NCBI GenBank assembly: GCA_013373375.1
Contig: JABXHY010000040.1
Location: 1 to 64,000, forward strand
Direction of reading: 5' to 3'
From: Gammaproteobacteria bacterium
GTDB lineage: Bacteria > Pseudomonadota > Gammaproteobacteria > Enterobacterales > Kangiellaceae
DNA: 64,000 bases
A program made the position numbers and the translations under genes. Each line of letters starts with the position of its first letter. The first letter of the stretch is position 1. Under the pieces are notes generated by a model. That model worked only from the letters and a program-made list of their open reading frames with translations. It did not search any database and was not told the DNA's origin. Below are positions 27,456-36,679 of the stretch, piece after piece.

Positions 27456-27494
27456 AAAAGCCCTATACCTCAGTGTTATCCGCTTAGGGCTTTT
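27456..27494 (+). terminator. Intrinsic terminator after the amidohydrolase operon
   Basis: A 10-bp perfect stem AAAAGCCCTA / TAGGGCTTTT flanks a 19-base loop, with T residues at the 3' end. It starts 34 bp after the stop codon. Confidence 0.8.
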
Positions 27495-27634
27495 CTGGGA
27501 TTTTCGAACGTTAAATCTCAGTGCAGTCGACCCAGTATAAAGTGCATCCATTTTGATTATCATTTAAAAATAATGGATTCCAACTTTACCATTTCTTTTT
27601 CAAACGCTATATTCAAAAGAAAACCCAGCACTCT

Positions 27635-29359
27635 ATGCCAAATAGTTTTCTTGAGTCAATTTACAAACAACTCTCTGAGTACATCAATGTATCAGCGGTA
27701 TCACTTTGGTTGATGAACGAGCATGGTTTTAAAAAACGAGCCAGCATTGGAACAGAAATCGATTACAACGAAGAGCTAACCTTTATTCGTGATACTTATG
27801 TCGCCCCTTCAGTCAAGATAAAGGATAAGTGCTTAGGTATTTCACTCGCAGGTAACTTTAACCTATCGATTATTATTTTTATTCAAGCTTCAAAAAACCT
27901 TACCCCAGAAATCGCTAAAATTGCTAAAGATGTCTGCTCACATTACCGATATTTAACGCAAGAGGTTACCTACCATGATGAGACTGACGATTTGTCTGTT
28001 TCGACTTCTCGTGCCATAGCCATTACAAATTTGCTGGATCAAATAAAAAGCTGTGACGACGTACTCAAAGATCACAACACCATTGCGTTGATTGCTCGTA
28101 CCATCAACAACATTACTCAAACGTTAAATTTAATAATTGTGCATTATGACGCAGCAAAAGATTTGGTTGATGCATGCTACTACCAAGATGAATTCGATGA
28201 GTCTCGATTTCCGTTTAAAGTTGAGCAAGCTTTGGTTGACGGTTCAGTGTCTGCTTTTATTGTGAAATTCGGCAAAACATTGAGGGGAAACTCAGAAGAC
28301 ATTGCTATGGACCTGGGTGTTAACCCTAATCAAATGTACGGAACACATGCTTCAGATCTAATTGGTGTACCGATAAAATACGGCGATCAAGTTTTTGGCG
28401 CCATCATTGTACAAAGCTATGAAAAAAACTCTCGATTCGATGAATATGTTGCTGCAACTATTAGTAGTATTGCCAATATGCTGGGTAATAAAGTCCAAAA
28501 TGAAGAGAGCAGCAAAGAGTTAAATAAAATCATACAAAACCGGACTAATGAACTGCGCGAAAAAAATATTGTACTAACAAAAACCATCGATGAATTAAAG
28601 CGCACTAAAGAAAACTTAGTTAAATCAGAGTCACAGGTTTACATCGCCGATATACTCTGGAATATCGTTCATTATTTAAACACCCCCATAAGCAATGCCA
28701 AAAGCAACTTGCTAATAACCTCCAGTTCTTTGTCAGGATTAATCGATGACATTGAGCAATTAGAAAAACCTGTAGAGCCTCATGTTCTACAAGATATTCT
28801 TAATAATTGTTATTTATCAGAAGCATCGCTTGGAAAAGCGTCCGATGTCTTAAATCAAATTAATAAACTGGCCACTCGACCGAGTGATGTAAAGATTGAA
28901 GAGTTTTCAATAGACTCATTATTTGAGGAATTAAAAATAAATTTTTCAGAACAATTAAACGAACAGGATTTACAGCTAGAAGGAAAAGAATTCACACAAA
29001 AAGTCACCGGACCAAAACAAATCATAATGAATGTTTTAACTCCCCTCATTCAAAACTCCATCGATCACTGCCACTTAAAAGTCGGCAGCCTCAAAATAAA
29101 AGTCGCTGTGGAAATTGCCGAAAATAAACTTAAAATTGAAATGCAGGACAATGGCATTGGTATCGACGAATCTATGAAGAACCATCTCTTTGAGCCTTTT
29201 TCAACCAGCGCAGCTCTAACCGGAAGTCTTGGCTTAGGACTCTTTACCAGCCACTATCTGATTACTCAGGTTTTAGGCGGTAATATCGAAATCGACCATG
29301 ACAGCGCAGAAGGCGTTCGATTCAATGTGCAAATACCTTTAGTTCAATCCACAAATTAA
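27635..29359 (+). CDS. GAF-domain sensor histidine kinase
   Basis: A 574-residue cytoplasmic kinase with no transmembrane segment. A GAF-like N-terminal region (1-120) is followed by a clearer GAF domain (about 150-292) ending in GVPIKYGDQVFGAIIVQSY. A coiled coil (about 293-335) leads to the dimerisation helix and a C-terminal ATPase domain. The H-box reads IVHYLNTPISN, so the phospho-accepting histidine H346 is present but the usual following glutamate is tyrosine. The ATPase has N box IQNSIDHC, G1 box DNGIGID (D505) and G2 box GSLGLGLF. No response regulator is adjacent; it is an orphan kinase. It lies 187 bp upstream of a TonB-dependent receptor in the same direction, whose expression it might influence. 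Confidence 0.88.
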   Translation: MPNSFLESIYKQLSEYINVSAVSLWLMNEHGFKKRASIGTEIDYNEELTFIRDTYVAPSVKIKDKCLGISLAGNFNLSIIIFIQASKNLTPEIAKIAKDVCSHYRYLTQEVTYHDETDDLSVSTSRAIAITNLLDQIKSCDDVLKDHNTIALIARTINNITQTLNLIIVHYDAAKDLVDACYYQDEFDESRFPFKVEQALVDGSVSAFIVKFGKTLRGNSEDIAMDLGVNPNQMYGTHASDLIGVPIKYGDQVFGAIIVQSYEKNSRFDEYVAATISSIANMLGNKVQNEESSKELNKIIQNRTNELREKNIVLTKTIDELKRTKENLVKSESQVYIADILWNIVHYLNTPISNAKSNLLITSSSLSGLIDDIEQLEKPVEPHVLQDILNNCYLSEASLGKASDVLNQINKLATRPSDVKIEEFSIDSLFEELKINFSEQLNEQDLQLEGKEFTQKVTGPKQIIMNVLTPLIQNSIDHCHLKVGSLKIKVAVEIAENKLKIEMQDNGIGIDESMKNHLFEPFSTSAALTGSLGLGLFTSHYLITQVLGGNIEIDHDSAEGVRFNVQIPLVQSTN

Positions 29360-29546
29360 TTTCTCTAGTCGCCTATTTCATCTACCGAATCGAAAGAACC
29401 AATAATGAGCTGTATAGACAAGCATACTTATCTGGTCTGTCAAGTTTGAACCGGTTTGCAAAAGTTAAGAACAATATCTCAATATTTGACGAATTCCTCT
29501 TCTTTACATATTTTTAATAGACGACCATTGGCGCGAGTTATCTTTC

Positions 29547-31868
29547 TTGTTTCGAGTTCCTGCACCTCTCATCCATACCACTTTACTGCTTTCGGGACTC
29601 GCCTGGAACGCATCAGAGGCACAAGACAGTCTTATGGATTTGTCACTAGATGAGTTACTTGACGTCAAAGTTGCCGTAGCCTCAAATCTAAACAGGGAAC
29701 TTCAGAAGCAGCCCAGCAGCATTACTCTGGTATCCAGCGGCGACATTAAGCGCAGTGGCGCGAGAACTTTAAATGAACTCCTCACCTTAACGGTGCCTGG
29801 ATTTTTCATGGTGCACGACCAAGACGACATAATTGCTGGATTCAGAGGGTTAATTCCCGACAATAACTCTAAAGTAATGTTGTTGTTAAATGGGACGAAT
29901 ATCAATACCGAATGGTTTTGGGGGCCTTCCGACGCTATTCTCAATGGCATAGATCTTAATTTCATCGAACGAATAGAGGTGGTAAGAGGACCAGGCTCAG
30001 TAACCTTAGGTCAGGGAGCTTTATTGGGCGTTATCAATATCATCACTCGCGAGGAAGCGTCGGGGGCACGAACGGCATTTTCGGTGGGAGAACGTCATCT
30101 CGATACCTCTTATTTCAGCACTCGTGTCAGCAACGAGGATGTCAGTCTGTCGCTTTATTACAGCGTTGGGAGTTATGATGGTGATTCGATACAGAACAGA
30201 GGTTGGCATTCCAATCGAAGTGATCAAGGTCTAACGATCTACGAAAGACAACATAGAATAAATCGCAGTGAATTCACCAACACTGTCGGCAATGTCAGAC
30301 TCGATAAATTTCATGTGGAATTTTTTCGATTTCACAACCAGCGTGATCTTTTTAACTTCTACCGTGACAGAGAAGTAGTCGAGCAGCGCCTTGATGGTAT
30401 CAACTTACATTACGAATCTGATTTCACCGACAATTACAAAATCAAGCTGAGCACTAAGTATCTTGCCGACGAATACGTGCTTGCCAGCCACGGAGGTAAT
30501 TTTCCAAACAGCTCGCGAACTCGGTTTGAAAGTCAAGACAGTGTGTTCTCGTCCATTGCTAATCAATTGGGGCTTGCAGACTCAAGAGTGAGTGAAGGTT
30601 TACCAATGGGTGGTACTCGAGAAGATCGCAAAGGCATTAAAGCAACCTTCACCAGTCATTTTTCCGAGAGTGCTTTTCAGTTCGCGGCCGGGTTTGAATG
30701 GAACGAATTTAACATGGGTCGGAATAATCGGTTTGGTCATAACTACATTATTAATGAAGAAATACAACTATTAGGAATACAAGCAAACCAGTTTGGTCAG
30801 CTGGAAGTTGGCGTCCCTCTTAATGAAGCCAACACCTGGGTAAAACCCGGTAGCTTTGAAATAAAAAGTCTCTTCTTTGAATCAACCTGGGATCACGCAA
30901 TTCCCGTCCAAAGTTTTATTGCCTTTCGTTGGGACGACCATCCAAACTGGGGCAATCAAATTAGCCCGAGAATCGGTAGCTTGTGGAAAATCGACACCAA
31001 TAATCAACTTCGTGTCTCTTGGCAACAAGGCTTTCGTGGTGCCGTTGGCTTACAGTACTCTGGCGGATTTGTACAAGATGGTTTTTTAGCAGAAGAGAAC
31101 TATTCCTTTATAAACGCCATTGCCGACACGGTTGTTGATTTCGACTTCGACGGTGATGGCACCAATGACACCGGTGAATTACTTCCTGTAAAACCTGAAA
31201 CCATATCGTCGTTTGAAATCGAACATCAATATTCCAGTAACTCACTGTCAGTCAGTACCGTGTTATTTTGGAATTTACTGGAAGATATTATTGCAGCCCA
31301 AGCCCATAGTTACGATGGGCTGAATTATGGCGATGCCATAGGAACCGATATCATAGGCACCTGGGGCGGTAACTGGTATTACCAAAACCAACAAGGACAA
31401 TTGAGACAGTTCGGCCTAGAAGTCGACGCTCGCTATCGATGGCAAAACGGCTTTTTCCGATTAAGTCATGCCTATGTAGGGATAGATGATATTGATTCGT
31501 CAGCCACTGGCATTTACACCGTTGGCGATCAACATTACGCTGCCTACCCCGAAAATGTTACTCGACTTACCTTACAGCAAACTTACGGGATGCCAATCGG
31601 ACAGGCTATCGTTAGGCTTACTCACCTTAATTACTGGGGCTTTTATTCACCTGAAGATAGAAAAGTTGAGGGCGCCGATATCAATAATTTGCATTTAGAG
31701 CTATTACCAACTGCTTATCCAAACACCAGTTGGCAAATCGAGATTAAAAATGTCACCAATCAAAACAACCTTTATCCCATCAACGGTACCGGGAATTTGT
31801 CGGGTGCTGTAGGTACGGCATCCATCGAAAGTCGACAAATGGAATTAACATTTGAGTATCAGTTTTAA
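29547..31868 (+). CDS. TonB-dependent outer-membrane receptor
   Basis: A 773-residue outer-membrane active transporter. The signal peptide ends near ASEA (about 23). Next comes LSLDELLDVKVAVAS, a motif common before the plug in this receptor class. The plug (about 45-165) has ITLVSSGDIKRSGARTLNEL, FIERIEVVRGPGSVTLG and INIITR. The remainder is a 22-strand-type barrel rich in alternating aromatic strands and ending in the expected aromatic residue (FEYQF). A DFDFDGDGTNDTG loop near residue 535 looks like a calcium-binding Asp-rich loop. The start is a TTG with poor ribosome site; the frame is open further upstream. The substrate cannot be assigned. Confidence 0.9.
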   Translation: MFRVPAPLIHTTLLLSGLAWNASEAQDSLMDLSLDELLDVKVAVASNLNRELQKQPSSITLVSSGDIKRSGARTLNELLTLTVPGFFMVHDQDDIIAGFRGLIPDNNSKVMLLLNGTNINTEWFWGPSDAILNGIDLNFIERIEVVRGPGSVTLGQGALLGVINIITREEASGARTAFSVGERHLDTSYFSTRVSNEDVSLSLYYSVGSYDGDSIQNRGWHSNRSDQGLTIYERQHRINRSEFTNTVGNVRLDKFHVEFFRFHNQRDLFNFYRDREVVEQRLDGINLHYESDFTDNYKIKLSTKYLADEYVLASHGGNFPNSSRTRFESQDSVFSSIANQLGLADSRVSEGLPMGGTREDRKGIKATFTSHFSESAFQFAAGFEWNEFNMGRNNRFGHNYIINEEIQLLGIQANQFGQLEVGVPLNEANTWVKPGSFEIKSLFFESTWDHAIPVQSFIAFRWDDHPNWGNQISPRIGSLWKIDTNNQLRVSWQQGFRGAVGLQYSGGFVQDGFLAEENYSFINAIADTVVDFDFDGDGTNDTGELLPVKPETISSFEIEHQYSSNSLSVSTVLFWNLLEDIIAAQAHSYDGLNYGDAIGTDIIGTWGGNWYYQNQQGQLRQFGLEVDARYRWQNGFFRLSHAYVGIDDIDSSATGIYTVGDQHYAAYPENVTRLTLQQTYGMPIGQAIVRLTHLNYWGFYSPEDRKVEGADINNLHLELLPTAYPNTSWQIEIKNVTNQNNLYPINGTGNLSGAVGTASIESRQMELTFEYQF

Positions 31869-32170
31869 ACTGGCACTCAAGCAATATATCAACTGCACTT
31901 TCTTAATATTAATTACCCTTTCACAGCTTTGTTGCAATATTTCATTAAGCTATGCAAAGAATCTCATTTTTGAAATCTTAGCCATTTTTAATTGCCTTAT
32001 CAAAAAAATGTGATATCGTCATAACAGGAAAAGAGATAAACGTATCTAAATAACTAACGGATTAGATGTATTTTCACGAGCTCAACCGTAGCGAAACGAT
32101 AGAAGTAATAAGAAACAATAGAATTAATAATTTATTGTGCTCGACTGGAAAATATTCTCGAGGAAAACTG
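31869..32170. other. AT-rich intergenic region
   Basis: About 300 bp between the receptor gene and the next small membrane protein. The frame of the downstream gene is open back to ATG 32066 but that upstream part has no ribosome site and no protein-like features. Nothing else is recognised. Confidence 0.5.
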
Positions 32171-32698
32171 ATGAATAAACTGCTGACTGTTTTAAACGGT
32201 GTTATTCTGCTAGTGCTTATAGGCTTATTGCACAAAATTAATATTCTTGATAACACCCTTAGTGAATTAAAAGTAGATATTGCATTCCAACAAAAGTCCG
32301 AATCAAGTCAGCGCGATACATCAAACTCGCCAAGCCAATCACCGACTTTTTCATCGTTTGATAATGATACAAATAATAATTTATCGCTTGATACACTCCG
32401 CTTAATGGTAAGGTCAGAATTAAAACAATGGGCTGAATCCAATAACCAATTTGCAAGCAGCAATTCCAATCAACAAAGCGATCAAATTCGGTATGACGAT
32501 CTTTCCGAAACCGGAAAACAAAAGCGTGACAACGCAAATGTCATTATCAACACAGTACTTGCACAGCAACAAGTATCACCGACCGATTTAGAGCAAGTCT
32601 ACTCAGCTCTCCGGCATTTACCTACCGAAGAAAAAAAATTGGTATTAAGAAAAATTGCCCAGCGTACTAATTCAGGCAGTTTAAAAGTTACTGACTAG
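32171..32698 (+). CDS. Small single-pass membrane protein, hypothetical
   Basis: A 175-residue protein with one N-terminal transmembrane helix (about 3-21, LLTVLNGVILLVLIGLLHKI). A Ser/Asn/Gln-rich low-complexity stretch (about 40-95) follows, then a helical C-terminal domain, SETGKQKRDNANVIINTVLA, with LRHLPTEEKKLVLRKIAQR at the end. ATG 32171 is chosen over 32066 because CGAGGAAAAC stands just before it and the transmembrane helix then begins at the N-terminus. It is 26 bp upstream of the next gene and likely co-transcribed with it. No family recognised. Confidence 0.7.
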   Translation: MNKLLTVLNGVILLVLIGLLHKINILDNTLSELKVDIAFQQKSESSQRDTSNSPSQSPTFSSFDNDTNNNLSLDTLRLMVRSELKQWAESNNQFASSNSNQQSDQIRYDDLSETGKQKRDNANVIINTVLAQQQVSPTDLEQVYSALRHLPTEEKKLVLRKIAQRTNSGSLKVTD

Positions 32699-32724
32699 TT
32701 TCATCAACACAACAAGGAAAAACT

Positions 32725-33171
32725 ATGAAAATTAAAATGTTTGTTGCTTCACTCGCTGTTGCTTTAATGTCTGCAGCAAATGCTGGCGTGGTCGTTGACG
32801 TTCCTGTCGAGATCGACTTCGACGAGCAATTTGCAGCAGGTAACATGCTTACGGCACGTTACTCAAAAAATGAATCAGAGCAAATTGGTTGTGGTATGCG
32901 TACTTACGCAGCGACACCAGAAGGTGCACCTGCATTTACCTTCGGCTTTTGCCAAGCAAGAATTTCTGAAGAAGAAAGCGTAATTTGTTACACCTTCGAC
33001 AACGCAGAGTTAACCCAGCAAATTCAATCTCTAGCGGATAACTCTTTTGTTACTTTTCGTTGGGATGAAAATAATGACTGCACTTACATTGGTTCATCAA
33101 CCCAAAGCCAATACATAATGTTCAGCAAAGACGAGAAAAAAGCTCGTAAAAAGCGCGATAAAGATAATTAA
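32725..33171 (+). CDS. Small secreted protein, hypothetical
   Basis: A 148-residue exported protein with a clear signal peptide (cleavage after ANA at about residue 20). The mature part is beta-rich, with four cysteines (IGCGMRTY, FGFCQARI, VICYTFDN, NDCTYIGS) that could form two disulfides. A highly charged tail (SKDEKKARKKRDKDN) closes it. AAGGAA precedes the ATG at seven bases. It ends at a strong terminator. No family is recognised; the spacing of cysteines is the best handle for a search. Confidence 0.8.
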   Translation: MKIKMFVASLAVALMSAANAGVVVDVPVEIDFDEQFAAGNMLTARYSKNESEQIGCGMRTYAATPEGAPAFTFGFCQARISEEESVICYTFDNAELTQQIQSLADNSFVTFRWDENNDCTYIGSSTQSQYIMFSKDEKKARKKRDKDN

Positions 33172-33176
33172 TATTT

Positions 33177-33208
33177 AAACACGATGCCGAGAAATCGGCA
33201 TCGTGTTT
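33177..33208. terminator. Shared bidirectional terminator
   Basis: A 14-bp perfect stem (AAACACGATGCCGA / TCGGCATCGTGTTT) with GAAA loop, followed on the plus strand by CATTTTTTT. It lies exactly between two convergent genes and touches the stop codon of the minus-strand one. Confidence 0.92.
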
Positions 33209-34776
33209 CATTTTTTTACAGAGTTAACACTGCCAGACATGCAGTTATTTTGAGTGTCTTCTGAATTCTTTCCGACAGCGTATATCCTGGAAAACGCAGT
33301 TAAATTATCGCCTTTTGCATCAAACCAGACTCGCCCACTAACACCGGTAAACTGAAGCGTCTTATGCTTCTCGAAAATATCACTAATATTTGCATAATCG
33401 CTTGTTTGGATCATAAAACCATCACTGGCAATAGCACTGATTGCTTCACCCACAGGAATATTAAATTTGTTCGAAAGTTTAAATCCCATCGCTAATATTA
33501 TTGTGGCATCATAAACATAAGCGCCATCAAAGCCCGTCGGAAATGTTTGAATGGCTTGAGTAATGTCGGCTCTTAGTGAATGAGAAAAGTCATTAGCTGT
33601 ACCCACATAGCTAAAAACACAAGAGCGAATTGTACCAACATCTGCTTCTTCCAGGTAATTGGGCGTAACAGTATCGCCAACTAATATGGTTGGGAACTTA
33701 CCTTCCCAATGTTGACTGATTTTTTTTAATAAGTGGCGTACTTGAGAGTTTACCAAGGTTACCACTATTGCCGAAACACCCTCGGATTGAATAGATTCAA
33801 TTTCATCTTTCAGTGTCATATCCGCTAGCTGCACTAAATTGCTAAGGTTGACTTGATCGATAAACCCATTTTCCAGAATTCTAAAATAATCGGCTAATCC
33901 TTCCGCTATTTCTTGACCATAAAGATCTCTTCCAGTAAACAAAAATATCTTTGAATGACCTTTCCTTTTATGCAAAAAGTTCGTTATCAAATCTATCTGC
34001 TGATTATTATTAGCGACCATACGCCAAAACCACTGGCCCCCTGAAAACTTACTGAGTGCCACTGACGATGCCGCTTGAGATATCAGTGGAACTTTTCGTG
34101 GAATGGTAACTTGTTCAAGAACAGATGCAACACTGCTCGAAGTTGCCGGACCAATAATCGCTTTCACCTTGTAATCGGTTATTAATTGATGGGCAAGCTT
34201 AGCCGACACTTGAGTATTTTCTTTATCATCAGCGCGTAAAATCACAAGCCGTCGACCGTTGACACCGCCATTTTGATTAATATAGGCCGCAGCGCTGTCA
34301 GCCGCTGCAATAATTTCCGCAGCATAACCAGGAAATTCACTAATAGGCGCCAAAATACCAAAGTTAAAACTTGAGTCACTTATTTTATTGTCGCTGGGTT
34401 GATGAATGGTGTGATGTGAGTAATCAGAATTAAGCGGTATATTAATAAGCTCTTTAAGGCTCAAAGCTTCCAGGTCATGCACGTCAAAATCTTTTAACAG
34501 CACTTCTTTTGAATCATTGCCTTTTGACTCGTCATTTTTTGAATCATTATTTTTTGAGTTATTGTTTTGCGCTTTCACTTTAGTCTCAGAACTTGTGCTA
34601 TTTGGCTCTGCAAGTTCTTGTGCAACAAAGTTATGCTCATTGCTGAAAACAATCGAACACCAAAAAACGAAAGATAGACTCAGTGAAAAAAAATAAAAGC
34701 GCTTTGCAGTGGCGCAACCTGACGCTACACCACGGAAACATAATTCCCAAAAGTTGACTCCAAAAAAAGATCTCAT
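33208..34776 (-). CDS. Orphan periplasmic binding protein, paralogue of 2357-3718
   Basis: A 522-residue secreted type I periplasmic binding protein. After the signal peptide (SLSLSFVFWCSIVFS) comes a low-complexity Asn/Ser/Lys/Asp stretch built from SKNNDSKNDESK-like units. The linker LSLKELINIPLNSDYS follows, then the two-lobed domain, with INQNGGVNGRRLVILRADD, IIGPATSSSV, FWRMVANN and FTGVSGRVWF. These blocks match the paralogue at 2357 position by position; the low-complexity insert is the main difference. No ABC transporter genes are adjacent. ATG 34776 has GAGAG just upstream and is preferred to ATG 34797. The gene upstream in the same direction encodes a degenerate M23-like protein 114 bp away. 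Confidence 0.86.
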   Translation of the reverse strand: MRSFFGVNFWELCFRGVASGCATAKRFYFFSLSLSFVFWCSIVFSNEHNFVAQELAEPNSTSSETKVKAQNNNSKNNDSKNDESKGNDSKEVLLKDFDVHDLEALSLKELINIPLNSDYSHHTIHQPSDNKISDSSFNFGILAPISEFPGYAAEIIAAADSAAAYINQNGGVNGRRLVILRADDKENTQVSAKLAHQLITDYKVKAIIGPATSSSVASVLEQVTIPRKVPLISQAASSVALSKFSGGQWFWRMVANNNQQIDLITNFLHKRKGHSKIFLFTGRDLYGQEIAEGLADYFRILENGFIDQVNLSNLVQLADMTLKDEIESIQSEGVSAIVVTLVNSQVRHLLKKISQHWEGKFPTILVGDTVTPNYLEEADVGTIRSCVFSYVGTANDFSHSLRADITQAIQTFPTGFDGAYVYDATIILAMGFKLSNKFNIPVGEAISAIASDGFMIQTSDYANISDIFEKHKTLQFTGVSGRVWFDAKGDNLTAFSRIYAVGKNSEDTQNNCMSGSVNSVKK

Positions 34777-34890
34777 AAACTCTCTAGTGCCCTGCATAAA
34801 ACAGATGAATGTGATAATCGCTTTGTACTTAGCACTCTATCAGTTACAAACATTAAAATAGTTAAAAAATGTATTTTTTGTCTAGCACTA

Positions 34891-36399
34891 CTACTGAGTA
34901 AGCTTTTCCCAAAAACCAACAAATTCGTGATCGTCTTCTGAATGATCGTAACCCGAGATCATACCCGTAACAAACCCATTCTCTCCGGCTGCCTTTTGAT
35001 AATTTTTAATATCGGAAAGCTCCATTTCATAACCGTCCATTTGCGTGTCCAGCCGTTGAGCAAAAATAACTGAAACCAGCTGACCTAAGTGGCTAATAAC
35101 GCCATTAACATAAATGGGATGTAAATTTTTCTTCGCTACTCGCTCTTGGTACTCTTCAAATTTATCTGCATTTATAGCATGAAAATATTCCTGCTCTCCT
35201 TTCATATCAGGTCTGAATAATGCCGTTATTATAGGATCGTCATTTTTGTACTGGACTGAAATCGCCGCAGCGCCAAATCCCTGTTTGCGCGCTTGATATT
35301 TTAACTTGTTAAAATCAGCCAGAGTCATCGAGTGTTGCGTTAACACTTGAGAAAGATCTTGTATATACACAGTATGAAACCTAAGTTCGCCATTAACCAA
35401 TGTTGTGTCCAGAATTTTTAAAGAGAATCCTTCAATAAACGCTTGCTCCATGGTTTGCTTGTGCTGCATTGCTGTTAATAAGCCGTACATTAACCATGGC
35501 GTTTTCGACGGTCTCCAGCTCACGTTAATAAAAGCTTTATTTCCAACTTGATAAACATCACTGTACGCAGGCGAAAATCCCGACTCTCTCAGCCAGGGTA
35601 GTTGCCGCTCATGCTCTTCAAGTGAGAGCTTTATCTTTGGCAAATCGCTCACAATAGAGCGAACGGGCCAAAAAAAGGCCGAATCTAGAGGAATAGCTCG
35701 ATTCTCAATGGGTTGCCATTTTAAAAACTCTTGCTTCATGGCTTTCATCGAAAACAAACCTCTTTCGAATACCACGGGTTGCAGTTGGCCATTTTTTTCA
35801 AATCTTAATCCCAACTGGGTTTTGTCACTTTTGCCGCTGTTACCGACACGTCCTAAATATAATCCCTCTGAAACCGTTGGCTGCTTTGAGCTCGGCACAG
35901 CTGTTAGCGAGACCACTTCAGGTGAACTCGGGGAAGCGATAGGAGTTTTAAATAAAGCGTCTTGATTGGGGCAAAGTGTTTTTGGAATCGATTCTTCTTG
36001 TAGATACGCATAAAGTGTTCTTGAACCATCAGAATGCTCAATCCAAAGATGATTTCCATACTCTGGCATCAAAGTATCGACTTCACTGGTCGAGAGCCCT
36101 AGCGCATCATTGTAAGAGCCAATGACTTTATTATCCGGAGCTCCACGCCAACACGCGACAACTTTACCGCCCTTAATTGCTCTCACTGACTTATTAAAAA
36201 TAAATGCCTGGGTACTTTGATTACCCTCAGAGTAACTCCAGCTCTCAGCTTGCGGCTTAACAGCAGTTAAACTGTAGAGTTCCCCCTGCTTTTGCCAATG
36301 AATATAAAACTCGCTCTCTCCTTCAATTGGAAACCGATCGGCATGAGCGACAAAAGTCCCTAAACAGATAAAAACAGCCAACAAGCGATTGTATTTCAT
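34891..36399 (-). CDS. Secreted protein with degenerate M23 (LytM)-like domain
   Basis: A 502-residue exported protein (signal peptide ends at about AHA, 20). Residues of about 75-215 follow the order of an M23 endopeptidase: ALGLSTSEVDTLMPEYG, then GNHLWIEHSDGSRTLYAYL in place of GNxVxIxHxDGxxTxYaHL, then LGRVGNSGKSDKTQLGLRFE in place of the G-x-S-T-G-P-H-L-H-F-E block. The zinc histidines of the HLxxxxV-like and HLH positions are replaced (YAYL, LGLRF), so it should not cleave peptidoglycan; degenerate LytM proteins such as EnvC act as activators. The C-terminal 280 residues contain two or three blocks like ISVQYKNDDPIITALFRPD that resemble bacterial tandem repeat domains of serine hydrolase-associated proteins; this part is only a weak match. 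Confidence 0.6.
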   Translation of the reverse strand: MKYNRLLAVFICLGTFVAHADRFPIEGESEFYIHWQKQGELYSLTAVKPQAESWSYSEGNQSTQAFIFNKSVRAIKGGKVVACWRGAPDNKVIGSYNDALGLSTSEVDTLMPEYGNHLWIEHSDGSRTLYAYLQEESIPKTLCPNQDALFKTPIASPSSPEVVSLTAVPSSKQPTVSEGLYLGRVGNSGKSDKTQLGLRFEKNGQLQPVVFERGLFSMKAMKQEFLKWQPIENRAIPLDSAFFWPVRSIVSDLPKIKLSLEEHERQLPWLRESGFSPAYSDVYQVGNKAFINVSWRPSKTPWLMYGLLTAMQHKQTMEQAFIEGFSLKILDTTLVNGELRFHTVYIQDLSQVLTQHSMTLADFNKLKYQARKQGFGAAAISVQYKNDDPIITALFRPDMKGEQEYFHAINADKFEEYQERVAKKNLHPIYVNGVISHLGQLVSVIFAQRLDTQMDGYEMELSDIKNYQKAAGENGFVTGMISGYDHSEDDHEFVGFWEKLTQ

Positions 36400-36679
36400 T
36401 ATTCTTTCCCAACTAAGTCCACATTGATTACTACAACTTTAGTCGAGAATATGCCTCAGAATCTAAAAACATGTCTCAATTTTCAAGAACTTACGTTAAT
36501 GTCCATCAAGCACTTAAAATAATCTCAAATCAGCGATAGATAAATTTAATAAATACTCATCTGCGATGTTTTTATTCGTTATAATTTATAGAGATTTTAT
36601 CCTTTTCCAGTGATATTGATTCGCCAAAAATAGTGCAATCAATACCTGACACGGGCAACGACTTTAGACGTTAGGATTT

